A program made the translations under genes and the position numbers. Source: Isoetes taiwanensis (taxonomy: Eukaryota > Streptophyta > Lycopodiopsida > Isoetales > Isoetaceae). Taken from it: a stretch of 64,000 nucleotides of DNA. Shown in pieces: positions 46,204-58,199 of the stretch. Location of the stretch: assembly GCA_021234155.1 (NCBI GenBank), contig JAJEKV010000009.1, positions 8,998,546 to 9,062,545 of the forward strand. The letters are read 5' to 3'. Below the pieces are notes generated by a model. It had not been told where the DNA came from. It saw nothing but the letters and a program-made list of their open reading frames with translations, and ran no database searches. Numbering within the stretch: the stretch's first letter is position 1; each line of letters begins with the position of its first letter.

Positions 46204-46957
46204 CCCATAGTTGGGTAAAAGGCATTAAGCCATGTGTGCTCTACAAGTTACATGTCATTTCCTACTTTGTTATCTTGATTAAAGCTAACATAAGCTTGTT
46301 TAAATGCAGGTAACCAGGGCATCCTTTCCAGTTCTACTTATATTGTTATGAAGTTCTTTTTTGGAAAATCTTGCTTCAAAGGAACATTTATGACTATTAA
46401 TTTGATTTATGGTTTTGTATGCTTTACGCAAAAAAGAGGCACGACATGTTTCCTAAACACTATCTTTGGGAACGTTATGAACCAGAACAAAGGATTTATT
46501 TGTGAATAACAACAAGGTTATTTGTTTGTCCCAAAAATAGCAAAGCAAGGAACTTGATGGTGTTGCCCTTACTTAGTTGTGCTTCTAATTTTTTGAAACA
46601 GTTTGGAGCCTTATATTTCTATTGTTTATCTATGCTTTAAATGTTTAAGGAAAAAGTTCTGATGCCATATTGGGCTTCTTAAGAAAAAAAGAGCTATCAC
46701 TTTTGTCTTCAATTGAACACACTTGTTTTTCTTCCTCTAAATTAAAGGTTGAATCATAACAAGCTTTTTTTGAATGGACACGGGTATGTCTACATGCTAC
46801 ATTCAAATAGACATAGAAATACAAGGCAAATAGGTCTTAAATCATTTTTCTAAAGGAAAAGTAACTTCTGTTTTCACTTCGTGATAGTTTAAGAGTAGCG
46901 AATTGAATATGATTTGGCCGGATCACAATATAATATTTTATATTGAATCTATCCTTA
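46204..46957. other. No gene recognised
   Basis: AT-rich sequence between two DNA elements, with no reading frame or motif of note. Confidence 0.4.
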
Positions 46958-47358
46958 TTTTTTTTAGAAGATAAGCCATTACATCCAACACATTAAAACT
47001 AAATCCCCCTTCAAACCCCCTTTGGTTTGGGTGCATATTCACATGGGGGTACTCTGGGAATCGAGAGTTGTTGGATAGGCATTGCCCTTTATTCCTCGAT
47101 CTGGACCGTACATAGCGATCCTCGTTTGTGGGGTATGCCTATACAAGTTTTTGTATACTGTATATTGAGGTTTGCAAAATACTGTAAGGTTTGAGGGAAT
47201 GTACTTAATGGTGTTAATTTTGTACATGGATTGTAAGTTTTTAGGGGCTCTCGCTGCCCTATGTAACCCCCCGTGTGAATATGCACCCAAACCAAAGGGG
47301 GTTTGAAGGGGGATTTAGTTTTAATGTGTTGGATGTAATGTTTTATCTTCTAAAAAAA
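46958..47358. mobile_element. Foldback DNA element, copy 2, with ~110-bp inverted ends
   Basis: Long terminal inverted repeats: TTTTTTTAGAAGATAA at 46958 and its complement near 47340-47358, through AAATCCCCCTTCAAACCCCC and GGTGCATATTCACA. The middle is shared with 27095-27310. About 400 bp, non-coding, MITE-like. Target duplication unclear because the ends are A/T runs. Confidence 0.75.
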
Positions 47359-47836
47359 ATTTTGGCCCCTTCGGGGCCTTGCAGGTACTGAACACAAATA
47401 CGATTTGAATTTAAATAACATTTCAAGGCCCTTTGGGCCCAAGACAAGATATGATAGCATATTTTATTTAAGTATATGGAAGCCTAAAATGCCAAAATGG
47501 AACCCAAAGCATCATCTTTGTGGGTTTAACCTCCTTTAGCACATGTGAAATTATGGTTGGTTTCACATTCTTTGGATATAATAAATGTATTCTATAAAAC
47601 ATTTATAGTATATGCATTCTATAAATAATGATGTTGAGATGAATTTGGGCCCTTCGGTCCTAACAAAAGCAAACATAGGTAAATTTTGAGGGCGTTGGAA
47701 ATCGTATATGGATTGATGGACAAAGTAGAAAACATCTGTAATATTCATTGTTTAAAAATGCTAATTCTGAATAAGAGATCCTGAAATCAACCTTTAATAA
47801 TAGTCTTGTACAATCAGCAGCAACTGTATCGACCCA

Positions 47837-47931
47837 TAAAGAAGCTCCTTGGAATAGTCCCACGTTTCCACCAACAAAATCTATAAAGAAGCTCCTTGGG
47901 ATAGTCCCACGTTTCCACCAACAAAATGGTG
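47837..47931. repeat. Two-copy tandem repeat, about 47 bp
   Basis: AAGAAGCTCCTTGG(A/G)ATAG then TCCCACGTTTCCACC and ACAAAAT repeats twice, almost perfectly, within the kinase relic. Recent slippage or unequal exchange. Confidence 0.85.
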
Positions 47932-48199
47932 TAGCTTGCAATAAGTTTAGATATCTTTGCAACAAACTTGTCATCCAACATAATATTTTGAGGAAAGAGC
48001 AATGTGAAACCTGGGTTTTAGTTCAACCATTTTGTTCTGTTCAAAGATGTTTGCAAACCACCATGAATCTAGAGTGCCATTCCCCACATATTTATAAAGA
48101 AGAAGACTATGCAATTCCTTTGCACAAAAGCCATGTACAATATTCAGATGATGGCATATGGTTGAATCAAGAGAAGTATCGCCTTCCATATGATGGTCA

Positions 48200-48213
48200 C
48201 AATTCTCAAACTT
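48200..48213. other. 14-bp target duplication, left of L1-like LINE
   Basis: CAATTCTCAAACTT, repeated exactly at 52275-52288 after the poly-A. Confidence 0.9.
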
Positions 48214-51200
48214 GATCGGCGCGGCATCCACCCACCACCAAAACATCCACCGGCTCTTCGTCAACCATGAAAATCAGCTAAGGATCTAATTCCTCTGCAT
48301 CTCAGCCCTCAGTTCCTGCTTCAGGTAGTACAGCCCCTCCCATTGCATCCCACTGTGGTCGCTTTGCTCCACTTCAGTGGGCTGATTTGGTTGATGAGGT
48401 TATTGCCATACCAGATGCACAGAAAACATCCTCAAATTCCCTTGAGACACCAGTGGTCTCATCTGATTTGGCCCCATCACAAGATCAATGCGGTTAGTCT
48501 CATGGAATGTTCAGGGGGTAGCCTCCTCCCCCCTCAAGCGGAGCCGTATTTCTTTCTACTTATCTAGATTGGATGCTCAGTTTGTATGTCTTCAAGAGCA
48601 CAAGTGTCGTAAAGGAGATGTATCAAAGCTTGCAGAAATGATTGGTCGCAGGTTTAATGTCCTTATCGCAGCAGCTGATTCTGCCAGTGCAGGGGCCGTG
48701 ATAGCGTGGCTTCCTTCCTTGCCAGTCATCTTTACTCAGGCTGATCGCTTTGGTCGTTAGGCCCTAATTGTATGGCAGGAACAAGGGGTTAAATATGGTC
48801 TAATTAATATATATGCCCACAACAGACCCCATCAGAGAGCTTCACTGTGGGCCTCTTTGCGAGGGAAGATACTTAGCTTGGGATGTCACATTTCATGGCT
48901 TCTTGTTGGGGATCTTAATATGGTGGAAATGGAGTCTGATCGGTTGGGGACGACCTCTACAGTGGTGTCTGGTTTTGAACGCTAGCAGTGGCTCCGTCTA
49001 CTCCATGACTGCAACCTCTCAGAGATTGATGGTGAAGGTGCCTTTACTTGGTGCAATGGTCAAGTTGGTAGGGGTCGCGCAAGCTCTCGGTTGGATAGAG
49101 CTTATTGGAATGCAGATGTAGTTGCGGAACTTCCAGGTCTCTTTCGGTTCTGACTCAGAGATAACTCAGTTTCAGACCATCATCCGCAATTCATTTCAGA
49201 CGAGCCCCTACAGCAGCGGCGGTCTGGACGGACGTGTTTTCGCTTGAACGTGAAGTTCTTAAAGGTTGTTGACTTTCAAGAAGGTTGCAAGAATACTTGG
49301 ACAACTGCCTTCAGCCGACGTCGAGGCATGGCTGGTATAGTGGATGCAATTGCAGCAGTCAAAAGTTTTGCCAAACAGTGGGGTCGAGAGTCTGCGGCAG
49401 CAGGTCATGCTTTACTAGATACCTTGTGTCAGGACCTGCTCCATTCTCGACAGGGACGTCTTCCAGGTGTTCATGATCGTGATATTTTAGCACAGATCCA
49501 AGCTTTGGAGGAGGAGCAAATTCAGCAAGCAAAGACGAAGGCAGGTCTGCAATGGTTTCGTGATGGAGACCGTTGTACGGGCTTTTTTTTCGTGTGGCTA
49601 AGAGGCGTCGCATGACGTCGACCATGTCCTCATTGCTTTTGCCGAATGGTTCGGTTCTAACAGAGTCGACTGAACTCAAGCAACATGTGTATAACCACTT
49701 CCAGACATTTTTTGCTGAAAAACATCTTCCCTTTCAATCAGAAATGCGAGATGTTGTTTTGTCTAGGATTTTCCCCATCATCTCTGGTGAGCAGCGCGAG
49801 TCAATAGAGGTGGCTATGACAGCTGATGATTTAGGTTCGGTAGTCTTTGAATTAAAAAGAAGCAAATGCCCACTTTTGGATGGTTTACCAATCGAGTTCT
49901 TCCAGGAGTATTGGGAATGGCTGGAGCCAGATGTGTATGATGCTTTCTGCGACTTCCGACGGTCCACTGCTTTGGATAGAATTCTAAACACAGGTGCCAT
50001 CTCACTCATCCCCAAGGTCAAGGATCCTCAGACTATTTCAGACTAGCGGCCCATCACCTTATTGTCATCCGTATATAAGATCTTCGCCAAGGCTTTCGCC
50101 GACCGGGTAAAGGACCTCTTGGTAGAATCCATCTCAACAACCCAGTCAGGTTTTCTTCCAAAACGGTGCATTTTGAACAATGTTGCTGCTGCTTACGAGG
50201 GAATTTATGACAGTGTCAGCTGGGAATTCATGCGCCGATGTTTGCTAAGACTGGGATTTGGGGATCAATTCACATCAGATATTATGAAGCTGCATATCTC
50301 TGCCCGAGCAACTGTTATATTCTATGGTGAGCCGTCAGATGCCTTTTCACTCGGTCATGGTATTCGCCAGGGATGCCCTTTAGCACCATTGCTTTTCATA
50401 ATTGTTGCAGCGGCTTTGTCGCAGTTATTTACCGTTGCAACCACAGAGGGTCTTCTCCATGGTCTTGCAATGGAGGACGGCACAGTGCACACAAGAGGTT
50501 TGCAATCAATATGCAGATGACAATTCCTCTTTCTAGTCGCCAATTCTGAGAACCTTGCTGCTGCCAAAATGCTCTTAGATACTTTTTCACTAGCTTCCGG
50601 TATCCTTGTGGGGTGGCAGAAGTGTACAGCTTTGTGGACATTGGATAATCTAGCTCCGGCATGTGTTCACGATTATCCATGGAAATTACTTGTGCATGGA
50701 CAAGCCATCAAGTTGTTGGGGATTCCAGTTGGCATCCATGTTACTATGGGAGCTGCATGGGAGGAGATCATTAGGGTTTTGGAGAAGCACTTGTTCTAGT
50801 GGTCCACCGCTAAGTTGTCTCTTGCGGGTCGCATTACAGTGGTCACGTCAGTCCTTAGTAGTACCCATGTTTATATGGCATCCTTACTGCTAGCCCCACA
50901 GATCAAAGTGCGTGAGGAAGGTGCTGTGGTTAAGGTGGCTTGGTCGAAGTGCATCCTCCCAAAGTGGGCAGGTGGTCTGGGTATGATGGACTTCTTACTG
51001 GAGAGCAAAGTGCTTATTTCAAAGTTCATTTGAAGACTCCTGAATGGTGAGGATGACTCTCCTGGTTCACGCCTTCTTAGGCAAGCTCTTAGTCACTGTG
51101 TCCCTCTAGGCAAGAAGGCTGTCAAACCAGTCCTACCTTGGGCTTTATTTCAGACTCTGCAGCCTTTTCTAAGTGCTTCTCCATTTTTGCGTGGCTTGTT

Positions 51201-52274
51201 GACAACATGGGAGGCGGTCAGACATCTGTTTTGGCCTTGCCCCTCTATCCACACCCTATTAGAGACTCCATGGTGGTGGGCATCACTGCCTCCAGACCCC
51301 TCAGCACCTCCATTGGCAACATCAGTTCATCCCCTTACACAGAGACGATGGATTCTTGCAGGTGTTGTCTCTATTCAAGCATGGTATGAGGCGGGTCACC
51401 TACTGTCTTGGCCTGAATTTCAGGCAAAGTTTTTGTTTTCTCATTGGGATGTATCTATATGGGAGAAGGTCGCAGAAAATTTGCCTCTTATAGTGCAAGT
51501 TGGTGCTGTTGAAAGGGTGCCATGGGACTGTCATGAAAATATTCACAAAGGCAAGCACTTTGTCAGATCAGTATATCGCCTTCTTTTAGCACCACAACCC
51601 CTCCAGTTGCCAAATGGGTGGCACCTACAGGTTCCACAGCCCACTTTGTGTCGTACATGGCGATGGCTTTGGGATAGGTTGCTCCACTCTAAAGTCTCTG
51701 TACTGTGGTGGCAGGTTATTCACAGGTGTCTGCGGGTTAATGCCTTCTGACATCGCTATGTTCCTCGCAATCTGCAGTATGCCCACTGTCTTTCGAATGT
51801 TGAGACTCTTGAGCATTGTCTCTTTGATTGTCCTGAGGTTCAACCAGCATGGTCCTGGCTACAGGTTTGTTTAACAGTACATTGCATCCTCTTGGCGTCC
51901 TATCCCAAAGTATGGCCTCCCGCTAAACAAAGGGCATTCCATCTTGGTTCCGGTTGGCTCCTATGGTCGATATGGCATCTTTCAGGGCATTATTTCTTCT
52001 GCACGCGATGTTATTACGGTGGCTCAGAAAAAGATATTGATAGCCTACGAGTGTTCCTCCCTTGACTCAAATGATGGAACGCATCTGGATTCAGTATCTT
52101 CGAATTGATTCTTATCATTAGTCTCCTATTCTGGAGTGAGTACATTGTGCTCCAGACTCGTGCTCCTGTGGCATCTTTTTGTGCTTATACAGTTAGATGA
52201 GACATGTAAATTTTGTACTTTTTATCTGATTAATAAACTTTTTGACTTTCGTCCTTCAAAAAAAAAAAAAAAAC
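48214..52274 (+). mobile_element. L1-like LINE, near full length, inactive
   Basis: Endonuclease domain 48488-49150 (LVSWNVQG, LQEHKCRKGD, LVGDLNMVE, SRLDRAYWN, VSDHHP). Reverse transcriptase 49570-51030 with CPLLDGLPIEFFQEYW, GFLPKRCILNN, IRQGCPLAPLLFI and YADD at 50510-50521 in a shifted frame. The segment with the first catalytic Asp is deleted between AAYEG and YDSVSWEF (about 50200). A zinc-finger-like RVT tail at 51640-51840 has WDRLLHSKVSVLWWQVIHR and HCLFDC. AATAAA-like ATTAATAAAC precedes a 17-A tail (52258-52274). A single pol ORF with several stops and frameshifts. The 14-bp duplication fixes both ends. Confidence 0.93.
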
Positions 52275-52288
52275 AATTCTCAAACTTA

Positions 52289-53250
52289 AATTTATCTTAC
52301 CAAATCCATAACATTTCTTGTGGATGCACTTTTAGCATAAGGAAATGGAGTCGCGTGTATACAAGCCTGTTTTTTGTACAAACCATAGAATATGTGAGTG
52401 AGTATATGAGTACAAGTCTGTTATTTACACAAAGCACAGAACATGTAACAGAATCAGCAAACTTCATACTAACGTTTCTATAATTTGAATAGTCTATATA
52501 TTGTTGTAGATATTGAGAACTTAAACCTGTGTGTGATAAATCTAATGTGTTTGCTTTGCAGTACAAATGGCTAGTACCTGTTGAAGGGCAGAAATGACCA
52601 AATCCAAATAACTATTGCAAATGAAAGACATCCTGCATAGACGTGGAGACATGAATTACGAGCATGGAGGTGAAGCAGACAAATAAACTAATGTGTACTA
52701 AACTATGAACATACCTGGATAATAATGTGTATTAAATGAGGCAGAAGAGCTGGCCGGTTGGACGAGAATAGTTTATCATGAGGTTTCAGATTTGATGAAG
52801 CTTCCAATAGCGAGTAATACTCTGATATTTTGTAGTTTGAAGCTAAATTTATAGTTAACAACTTCCTCAACATAAAAATTAGGACTGGTACTCTTTGCAG
52901 CTTTCCAGATTGTTAGAATGGAAGTTGAAATACCTCATGTTTGTACCAATGCAGTTCATTTTTCTTGGGCAAATTCCTCCTCTGCTACTTACTCATTCCT
53001 CTGCAATTCGGCCTCTGTAGAATCAAATTTGAAGATTTTGGCGTCGAATTTATGGTCGCAAAATATAGCATGCATTCCGCGCATTTCTTCACACAAGGAT
53101 CAAGGTCTTCCACAATGTTTGCAAACATCTCAGGATTAAGAACAAACCACGGATAAAGATCTGTTCACCTCTGGCTTTGCCAAGGCAAATTTTAGAAGGA
53201 TAAGCATCTGCAAGTTTATGAGTAAAAGAGTCAATGGAGTGCCAATAGCC
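52289..53250. other. No clear gene
   Basis: Resumes the sequence interrupted by the L1-like element. A minus-strand open stretch near 53150-52990 (NPEMFANIVEDLDPC and KKCAECMLYF) looks protein-like but fits no family I know. Confidence 0.3.
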
Positions 53251-53254
53251 AATC

Positions 53255-53380
53255 CGACGCGCAGTTGCATCAGAAAACCTCATGGACCTTCACAGTCTAT
53301 AACCCTAAAAGCACAGATCCGACGCTCAGTTGCATCAGAAAACCTGACGAACCTTCATGGCCTGTAGCCCTAAAATTAAA
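53255..53380. repeat. Two-copy tandem repeat, about 64 bp
   Basis: CCGACGCGCAGTTGCATCAG and AAAACCT...CCCTAAAA at 53257-53320, repeated with a few changes to 53378. Confidence 0.8.
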
Positions 53381-54950
53381 AAAAAAAAACTAGCAAAAAG
53401 GCACGCCAGGGATTGTGGCCAAGCAAGATCAAACTAAAAACTATAGATGGACAAAATAAGGTACTGAAGTTTTTTCCATCTTGAGGTTAAATTGAACATG
53501 TATGGTTACAACTTGTAGACTAAAACTAACATGAGAATTTTCCATGGAACTCCATGTGATTATTGAGTGCATGTATGAATTTGGCATCAATGTCATTAAT
53601 GTCTTCTTCCAAATTATGAGTCTTGCTATTTTGTATTATTCACCTTTTTTCTTAAGCTTTTTGCTCAAACATGACATATGGGTAGAATTATACTAAATAT
53701 AAAGTTCTCCTTTGAAATAATCATGATGACTCTATATTTTTTTGCACTAATATATTGAATGCTCATTGCTTTATGTTCATCTTTGTGCACATACTTGGGG
53801 ATTCAAATCTAGGTAGGGATTCAAATCTAGGAAGAATATTTGCAAAAAAGAGTTAATTTTTTCTAAGCAGGGGTTTTATGAATTTTGCTACATGTTTCCT
53901 GGAAGAAAAGAGTTTCGTGAAGTTTATTACATGTTCCGTGGAGACATGTTTTTATACATGTGTCAACCACTTGTTAGATACTATGCTTCTGCTAAGCTAT
54001 AACCTTGATTCATAAAGAGCCATAATGGAGAAAGTCACCATCCCACCAAGTTAAATCACATCTTTCTTCAATGTGCACGCTGCAATTTAATTTTGCAACA
54101 ACCTCCATCAAGCTGGAGTTAACAAGCTCCACCAAGCTGGAGTTTGTTAAATTTCCTTAGGATTTCGATCCTTCAAATGCCGTAATACTAGAATATCGAT
54201 AACTTCCCCGCTATTATAAACAAGCGGTGTCGCCTCTTATATCTTTTCACCTTGGTCATATGTATTTTATCACATAGATTTCTAGAAAGCATCTTACTTG
54301 TCTATGATAATGTATATCACTATGAAAGGTAGTTCACATCCAAACAGTTAAAAGACAAGGAACTGACATATGAAATACGAAAAATAGTATTGTCATGCAT
54401 CCAGTAACATCAACTTTTTTATTATAAGATACATTGCCCATGACAAGAACATTGCCACAAAGCTCAAGCTTAGACCTAAGGATCATTTTGGGAAACTAAT
54501 CATCAAACCTGGAGAATGATGTTGAAGCGCCATTTCCTGTACCTGCTCTATACTTGACAGGGTTTATATCTAAGTTCACAAAAAACCTGTTGCTTAAATC
54601 AACTAAATTGGATCTTCAAGTGTTGCTAATATCTTCAATTCTAAATACCTTTAATAAAAGAACTTTATATTGGCAGACTTCAACTAGGCTCTTTTACAGC
54701 AACATGAGAGTTTAAAACAACTCCAAAAGATGGCAAACAGAAGAAACTGACATGGCGCAGGTCCACGACTATTCGTTCAAATTAGCAAACCTTGTCATAC
54801 AAAGATATATTGACATTTGCTGCTACAATTCCTGGAAGATGGAAATCCAGCTTTCTGATAAAGTAAAGGACACATTAATATATATATACAAGAAAATTAA
54901 TACGTCCTACGGCGCATTGTTCCAGTTTTAGCATGTTCTTACGATGTAAG
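53381..54950. other. No gene recognised
   Basis: AT-rich with no supported coding sequence. A short GGGATTCAAATCTAGG direct repeat lies at about 53799-53832. Confidence 0.4.
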
Positions 54951-55009
54951 GCCCTATAGTGCTCTAGATTCTCCTAGATTCTCTTAGAATTTTCTATTTT
55001 GATTGAGGT

Positions 55010-55350
55010 GCTTACCCATGAGCATTTAAAACCTTCTAAAATGATATATTTTGGATCTGTGCAACATTTTTAAAACATTTTCTATTTTTAGACTAAGGCG
55101 CTTACCTTAAGCATCTAGAATATTTTTTTTTTCAAGATATTATGAAACATTTTAGAACATTCTATTGCCGTTCTTTGCAAAATCTTAAAAACCCATGAGC
55201 ATTTAAAACCTTCTAAAATAATCTATTTTGGATCTCAGGTAAACATTTTTAAAATATTTTCTATTTTTTTTAGACTAAAGCGCTTACCTTTATTATGAAA
55301 CATTTTAGAACATTCTATTGTCGCATTTTGCAAAATCTTAAAAAAACTCT
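55010..55350. repeat. Direct duplication, about 150-bp copies
   Basis: CCATGAGCATTTAAAACC to GCAAAATCTTAAAA occurs at about 55015-55192 and 55193-55342, the second with a deletion of about 25 bp. Both contain ATTTTAGAACATTC-type motifs. Confidence 0.75.
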
Positions 55351-55514
55351 AAGATTTCATCAAGATTTTCTTACATTCCTTTAGATATTATGAAGATTCC
55401 CTTAGATTCAATTAGATTTTAAGAGATTCCGTTAGACTTGTATATTTTCCTAGATTCTCTTACAACTTATGAGATTTCCTTATATTCCCTTTATTTCTTC
55501 TGGATTCCCTTACA

Positions 55515-55557
55515 TTCTAGAAATTTCTAGAACATTTTAGAACTTTCTGGAACATTT
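55515..55557. promoter_or_regulatory. Extended heat-shock-element-like array
   Basis: TTCTAGAAATTTCTAGAA at 55515-55532 is a perfect four-unit heat shock element. The same 5-bp alternation continues as TTTTAGAA, TTCTGGAA and TTTTGAAA to about 55550, giving about eight units. No gene start is evident nearby, so it may belong to an LTR or other mobile promoter. Confidence 0.45.
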
Positions 55558-55654
55558 TGAAAGTTTCAAAACATCCTAGAATATTATAGTATATTTTATC
55601 TTAATTAAAATATTACCCTTAAGTATATTTGAAACATAAATTTTTCATAGAATT

Positions 55655-55725
55655 AATGCTTGGTCTAATGGTTAGAGTGGGGGGTTTGGGGGGTTGAGTA
55701 CCAGGGTTCGAATCCCCCCAATAAC
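55655..55725 (+). other. tRNA-like sequence (A and B boxes)
   Basis: TGGTCTAATGGTTAGAGTGG (A box) and GGGTTCGAATCCC (B box) are spaced about 30 bp apart. An acceptor stem and proper anticodon arm are absent, so it is a tRNA-derived SINE head or tRNA pseudogene. Confidence 0.55.
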
Positions 55726-55789
55726 ATAAAAAATTCTAAAAGCCTTTCCTTAAGGAACGAGCATTCAATATGAGCCTTAGGATCTTAAA

Positions 55790-56065
55790 CTCGACCAACG
55801 ATCAAGATCTCACCATATAAAAGCAATATGAGCCATAGGATCTATTATATATAATTCCCAAAGCCACGTGGACCGTAGGATGTGTCCTCAAGCCATGTGA
55901 GCCGTCGGATCTCGGATCGACGGTCAGGATCAGATTAATCTGGACCGTAGGACCATGGTACACATATTATATGTAAACTCCCAGGCCATCTGGGCCGTAG
56001 GATATGTCCCAAACCCATGTGAGCCGTCGGATCTCGAACGGACGGTCGGATAAGTGCAAAACATA
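55790..56065. repeat. GCCGTCGGATC-type repeat region
   Basis: Five or more degenerate units of RRCCGTMGGATCT/GGACGGTCGGAT occur here. The same CCGACGGTCAGGATC string lies in the LTR at 1667-1682, suggesting a related LTR or element untranslated region. Confidence 0.5.
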
Positions 56066-57300
56066 AGAACATAGATAGATCAGATATATACAAAGTCCCT
56101 TATTATTTAAGGTCTGTGCAAAATGAAATGTGTATTGTACGAATAAATTTTCTTTAGATTTATTTTTGGTGGGATTGTTCAAGGTTCCGGATCCGGCTAT
56201 GTTAGTTAGAACGAATATCTACAAATTGCGTTAACATCATGTAGGAACAGATCATAATTTAGAGATCTTGGGCACCCTATAAGAACTTTTCTCTTAGAGA
56301 TGTTCTCATTTTGCCATGAAGATTTCTTTTTTCCGACTTGTTTAAATTTAGTGGACTGAGTTACTAAAGAGAAATCTTTTTGGGCCAAATATTTGACTTT
56401 GCATGTAATAGTAATGGATGGCTGTGAATGTAAAGAAGATGTCTATTAGGAAGAGTAATTTGATATAATTATGTCGATACAAGAGGGGGCAAATGTTCAA
56501 ATTACATATGGATGTCCATAAGATATTATTTAATACTGATGTCTCTCATGAGATGCCTGCAATTAATACATTGGTACATGAGATGCATACATGTTACACT
56601 TGAACTTTGAGAAGTATATTTGCAATTCTTGAAATTGTATAATAGTTTGTGATACTACGAAATAATATTCCAAAACTACACAAAGCTGACCCCTACAAAC
56701 GTACACATAGAAAAAACTAGGTGTAGTTAAGAAACAGGAAGATTTATATCTATGACTTATAGTAGGCAGATTTCCAAAGACATTAAAACAATCCAGAAAG
56801 ATTTGCCTTTGAAACATGTGAAAGGCACTTAGTTGACTAGATGAAGCATTGTGTTCTGCTCGAGAATAAGATTTGGCTTGGTGAAGTGTTATGGAGATTA
56901 GTCGAATACCCAATAAGATGTTTTATTACATCGTAGAGTTGGCTAATAGAATCTTTGCTATCAAATATGTATCTTCAACAAAGATCACAACTACACATTC
57001 TCCATGTAACAATGGCCCTTGTAATATTCTTTTGTTTCCTACTTTACTATAAACTCAGGCCTTGCTAAATTTTGAATGCCTCATTAGGCATAATTGGATA
57101 TTTTATTTACTCAAGTATCATAGTGCACTAATTGCATATTTTCTTTTTATACAACCATTAGTGTGTTTGTGTATTTTCATAGGATTATGTGTAGTATATA
57201 TGTCAGCAACGTCATCATTAAATAAGAATCATATTTATAGTATATTATTTTTTTATATTGAAGCAGTCAAATATCCTCCAGCAGAACGAGTTAATCTTGC

Positions 57301-58192
57301 ATGGAGATGAACGGAGGTAGACTGATGGCGACGGCAAGAAGTTTTCTAATACATGTCGATTATGAACATTTGCTTGTAAGCCCAGTCGTTTTTTACTTGT
57401 AGGTTGCTCTAGTAGATTTTTTTTATCTCTCTGCTATGTACTTCTCATTTTTCTTATTTCCAGGAGCTCCATCGTGTTCCTTTGCGCCCAGATTGTTATG
57501 TGATAGTTGTAGGACCAAATGGGAAAGAACATCAAGTTTTTATGGCATCTGCAGGCCAAAATTGTTTTTTTGGCCAAGGATGGGAAGCTTTCTTGACTAA
57601 TAATCTTTTCATAGATGGTGATGTTATTTTTTGTGTGATATCGGAGGATAGCAACAGGATATTTGCAAAGAAGTGCGATGGCAGCAATCGGACCAAAGCC
57701 CTTGGAATTTGGCAGGTAGAGGATGGAAAAGCACGGCAGGAAGTTGTTAATGCTCGACAAAGATGTGTAGTAAAAGAACCAGAAGACTCTGTTAATGTAT
57801 CAGATGACGAACCAGACATTAAGAAACCTTTTAAAGTTCCACTGCTCAAACGTATTTATTCATCAGGACTGGTGAGTAAAAATTTCCCCTTTGATTAGTT
57901 TTCCTTCCGGAAATTCTTAGCTCTCTATTTTCTGTGTCAGAGATTGAAGGAGGAATATCGTTGGCGAATGCCTCCAAGGGGTTCTGCAATCCTTGTTCAT
58001 GGACCAGATGGTATTGACACTAATTTGAAAGCAAAAACCAGTCGATATTGTTTGAGTCATAATTGGGACCTGCTAGTCAGCCACTATTCTCTTAAAGTTG
58101 GTGATATATTGGAATTCCAAGTCGTAGGCGAGCTTGAATGGACAATGAACATCTATCGTGGTGGAGCACAGCATGACCAAAAGAAGTTCTGA
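57301..58192 (+). CDS. B3-domain protein, two B3-like domains
   Basis: Three exons: 57301-57375, 57464-57871 and 57941-58192, with GT-AG introns and matching phases, giving about 244 residues. The start at 57301 follows an in-frame TAA at 57292; ATG 57307 is an alternative. Domain 1 (residues about 13-85) runs FLIHVDYEHLL, DCYVIVVGPNGKEHQVFM, GQGWEAFLTNNLFIDGDVI. An acidic linker (SVNVSDDEPD) follows. Domain 2 (about 165-238) has AILVHGPDG, NWDLLVSHYSLKVGDILEFQ and WTMNIYRGG. These are plant B3 folds of the REM-like kind, which bind DNA in the nucleus. No stop or frameshift is seen. Targets are unknown, and whether both domains bind DNA is uncertain. Confidence 0.85.
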
Positions 58193-58199
58193 ATATGTA

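Larger units (their letters stand above)
47815..48213 (-). pseudogene. Receptor-like kinase fragment
   Basis: On the minus strand, HLNIVHGFCAKELHSLLLYKYVGNGTLDSW (about 48160-48075, with interruptions) resembles subdomains III-V of lectin/S-domain type receptor-like kinases. PQNIMLDDKFVAKIS (about 47995-47950) matches the catalytic-loop-to-DFG region. The DFG and activation segment are damaged. The L1-like LINE at 48214-52274 is inserted directly upstream, and the N-lobe beyond 52289 is not recognised. Confidence 0.65.

Noticed and set aside
55655-55725. Functional tRNA gene
   Set aside because: A and B boxes are good, but the acceptor stem does not pair and the anticodon loop is a run of G and T.
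57062-57310. 82-codon ORF overlapping the B3 gene start
   Set aside because: Hydrophobic AT-rich frame with no family match; the B3 frame has introns with consistent phase and a stop just upstream of its ATG.
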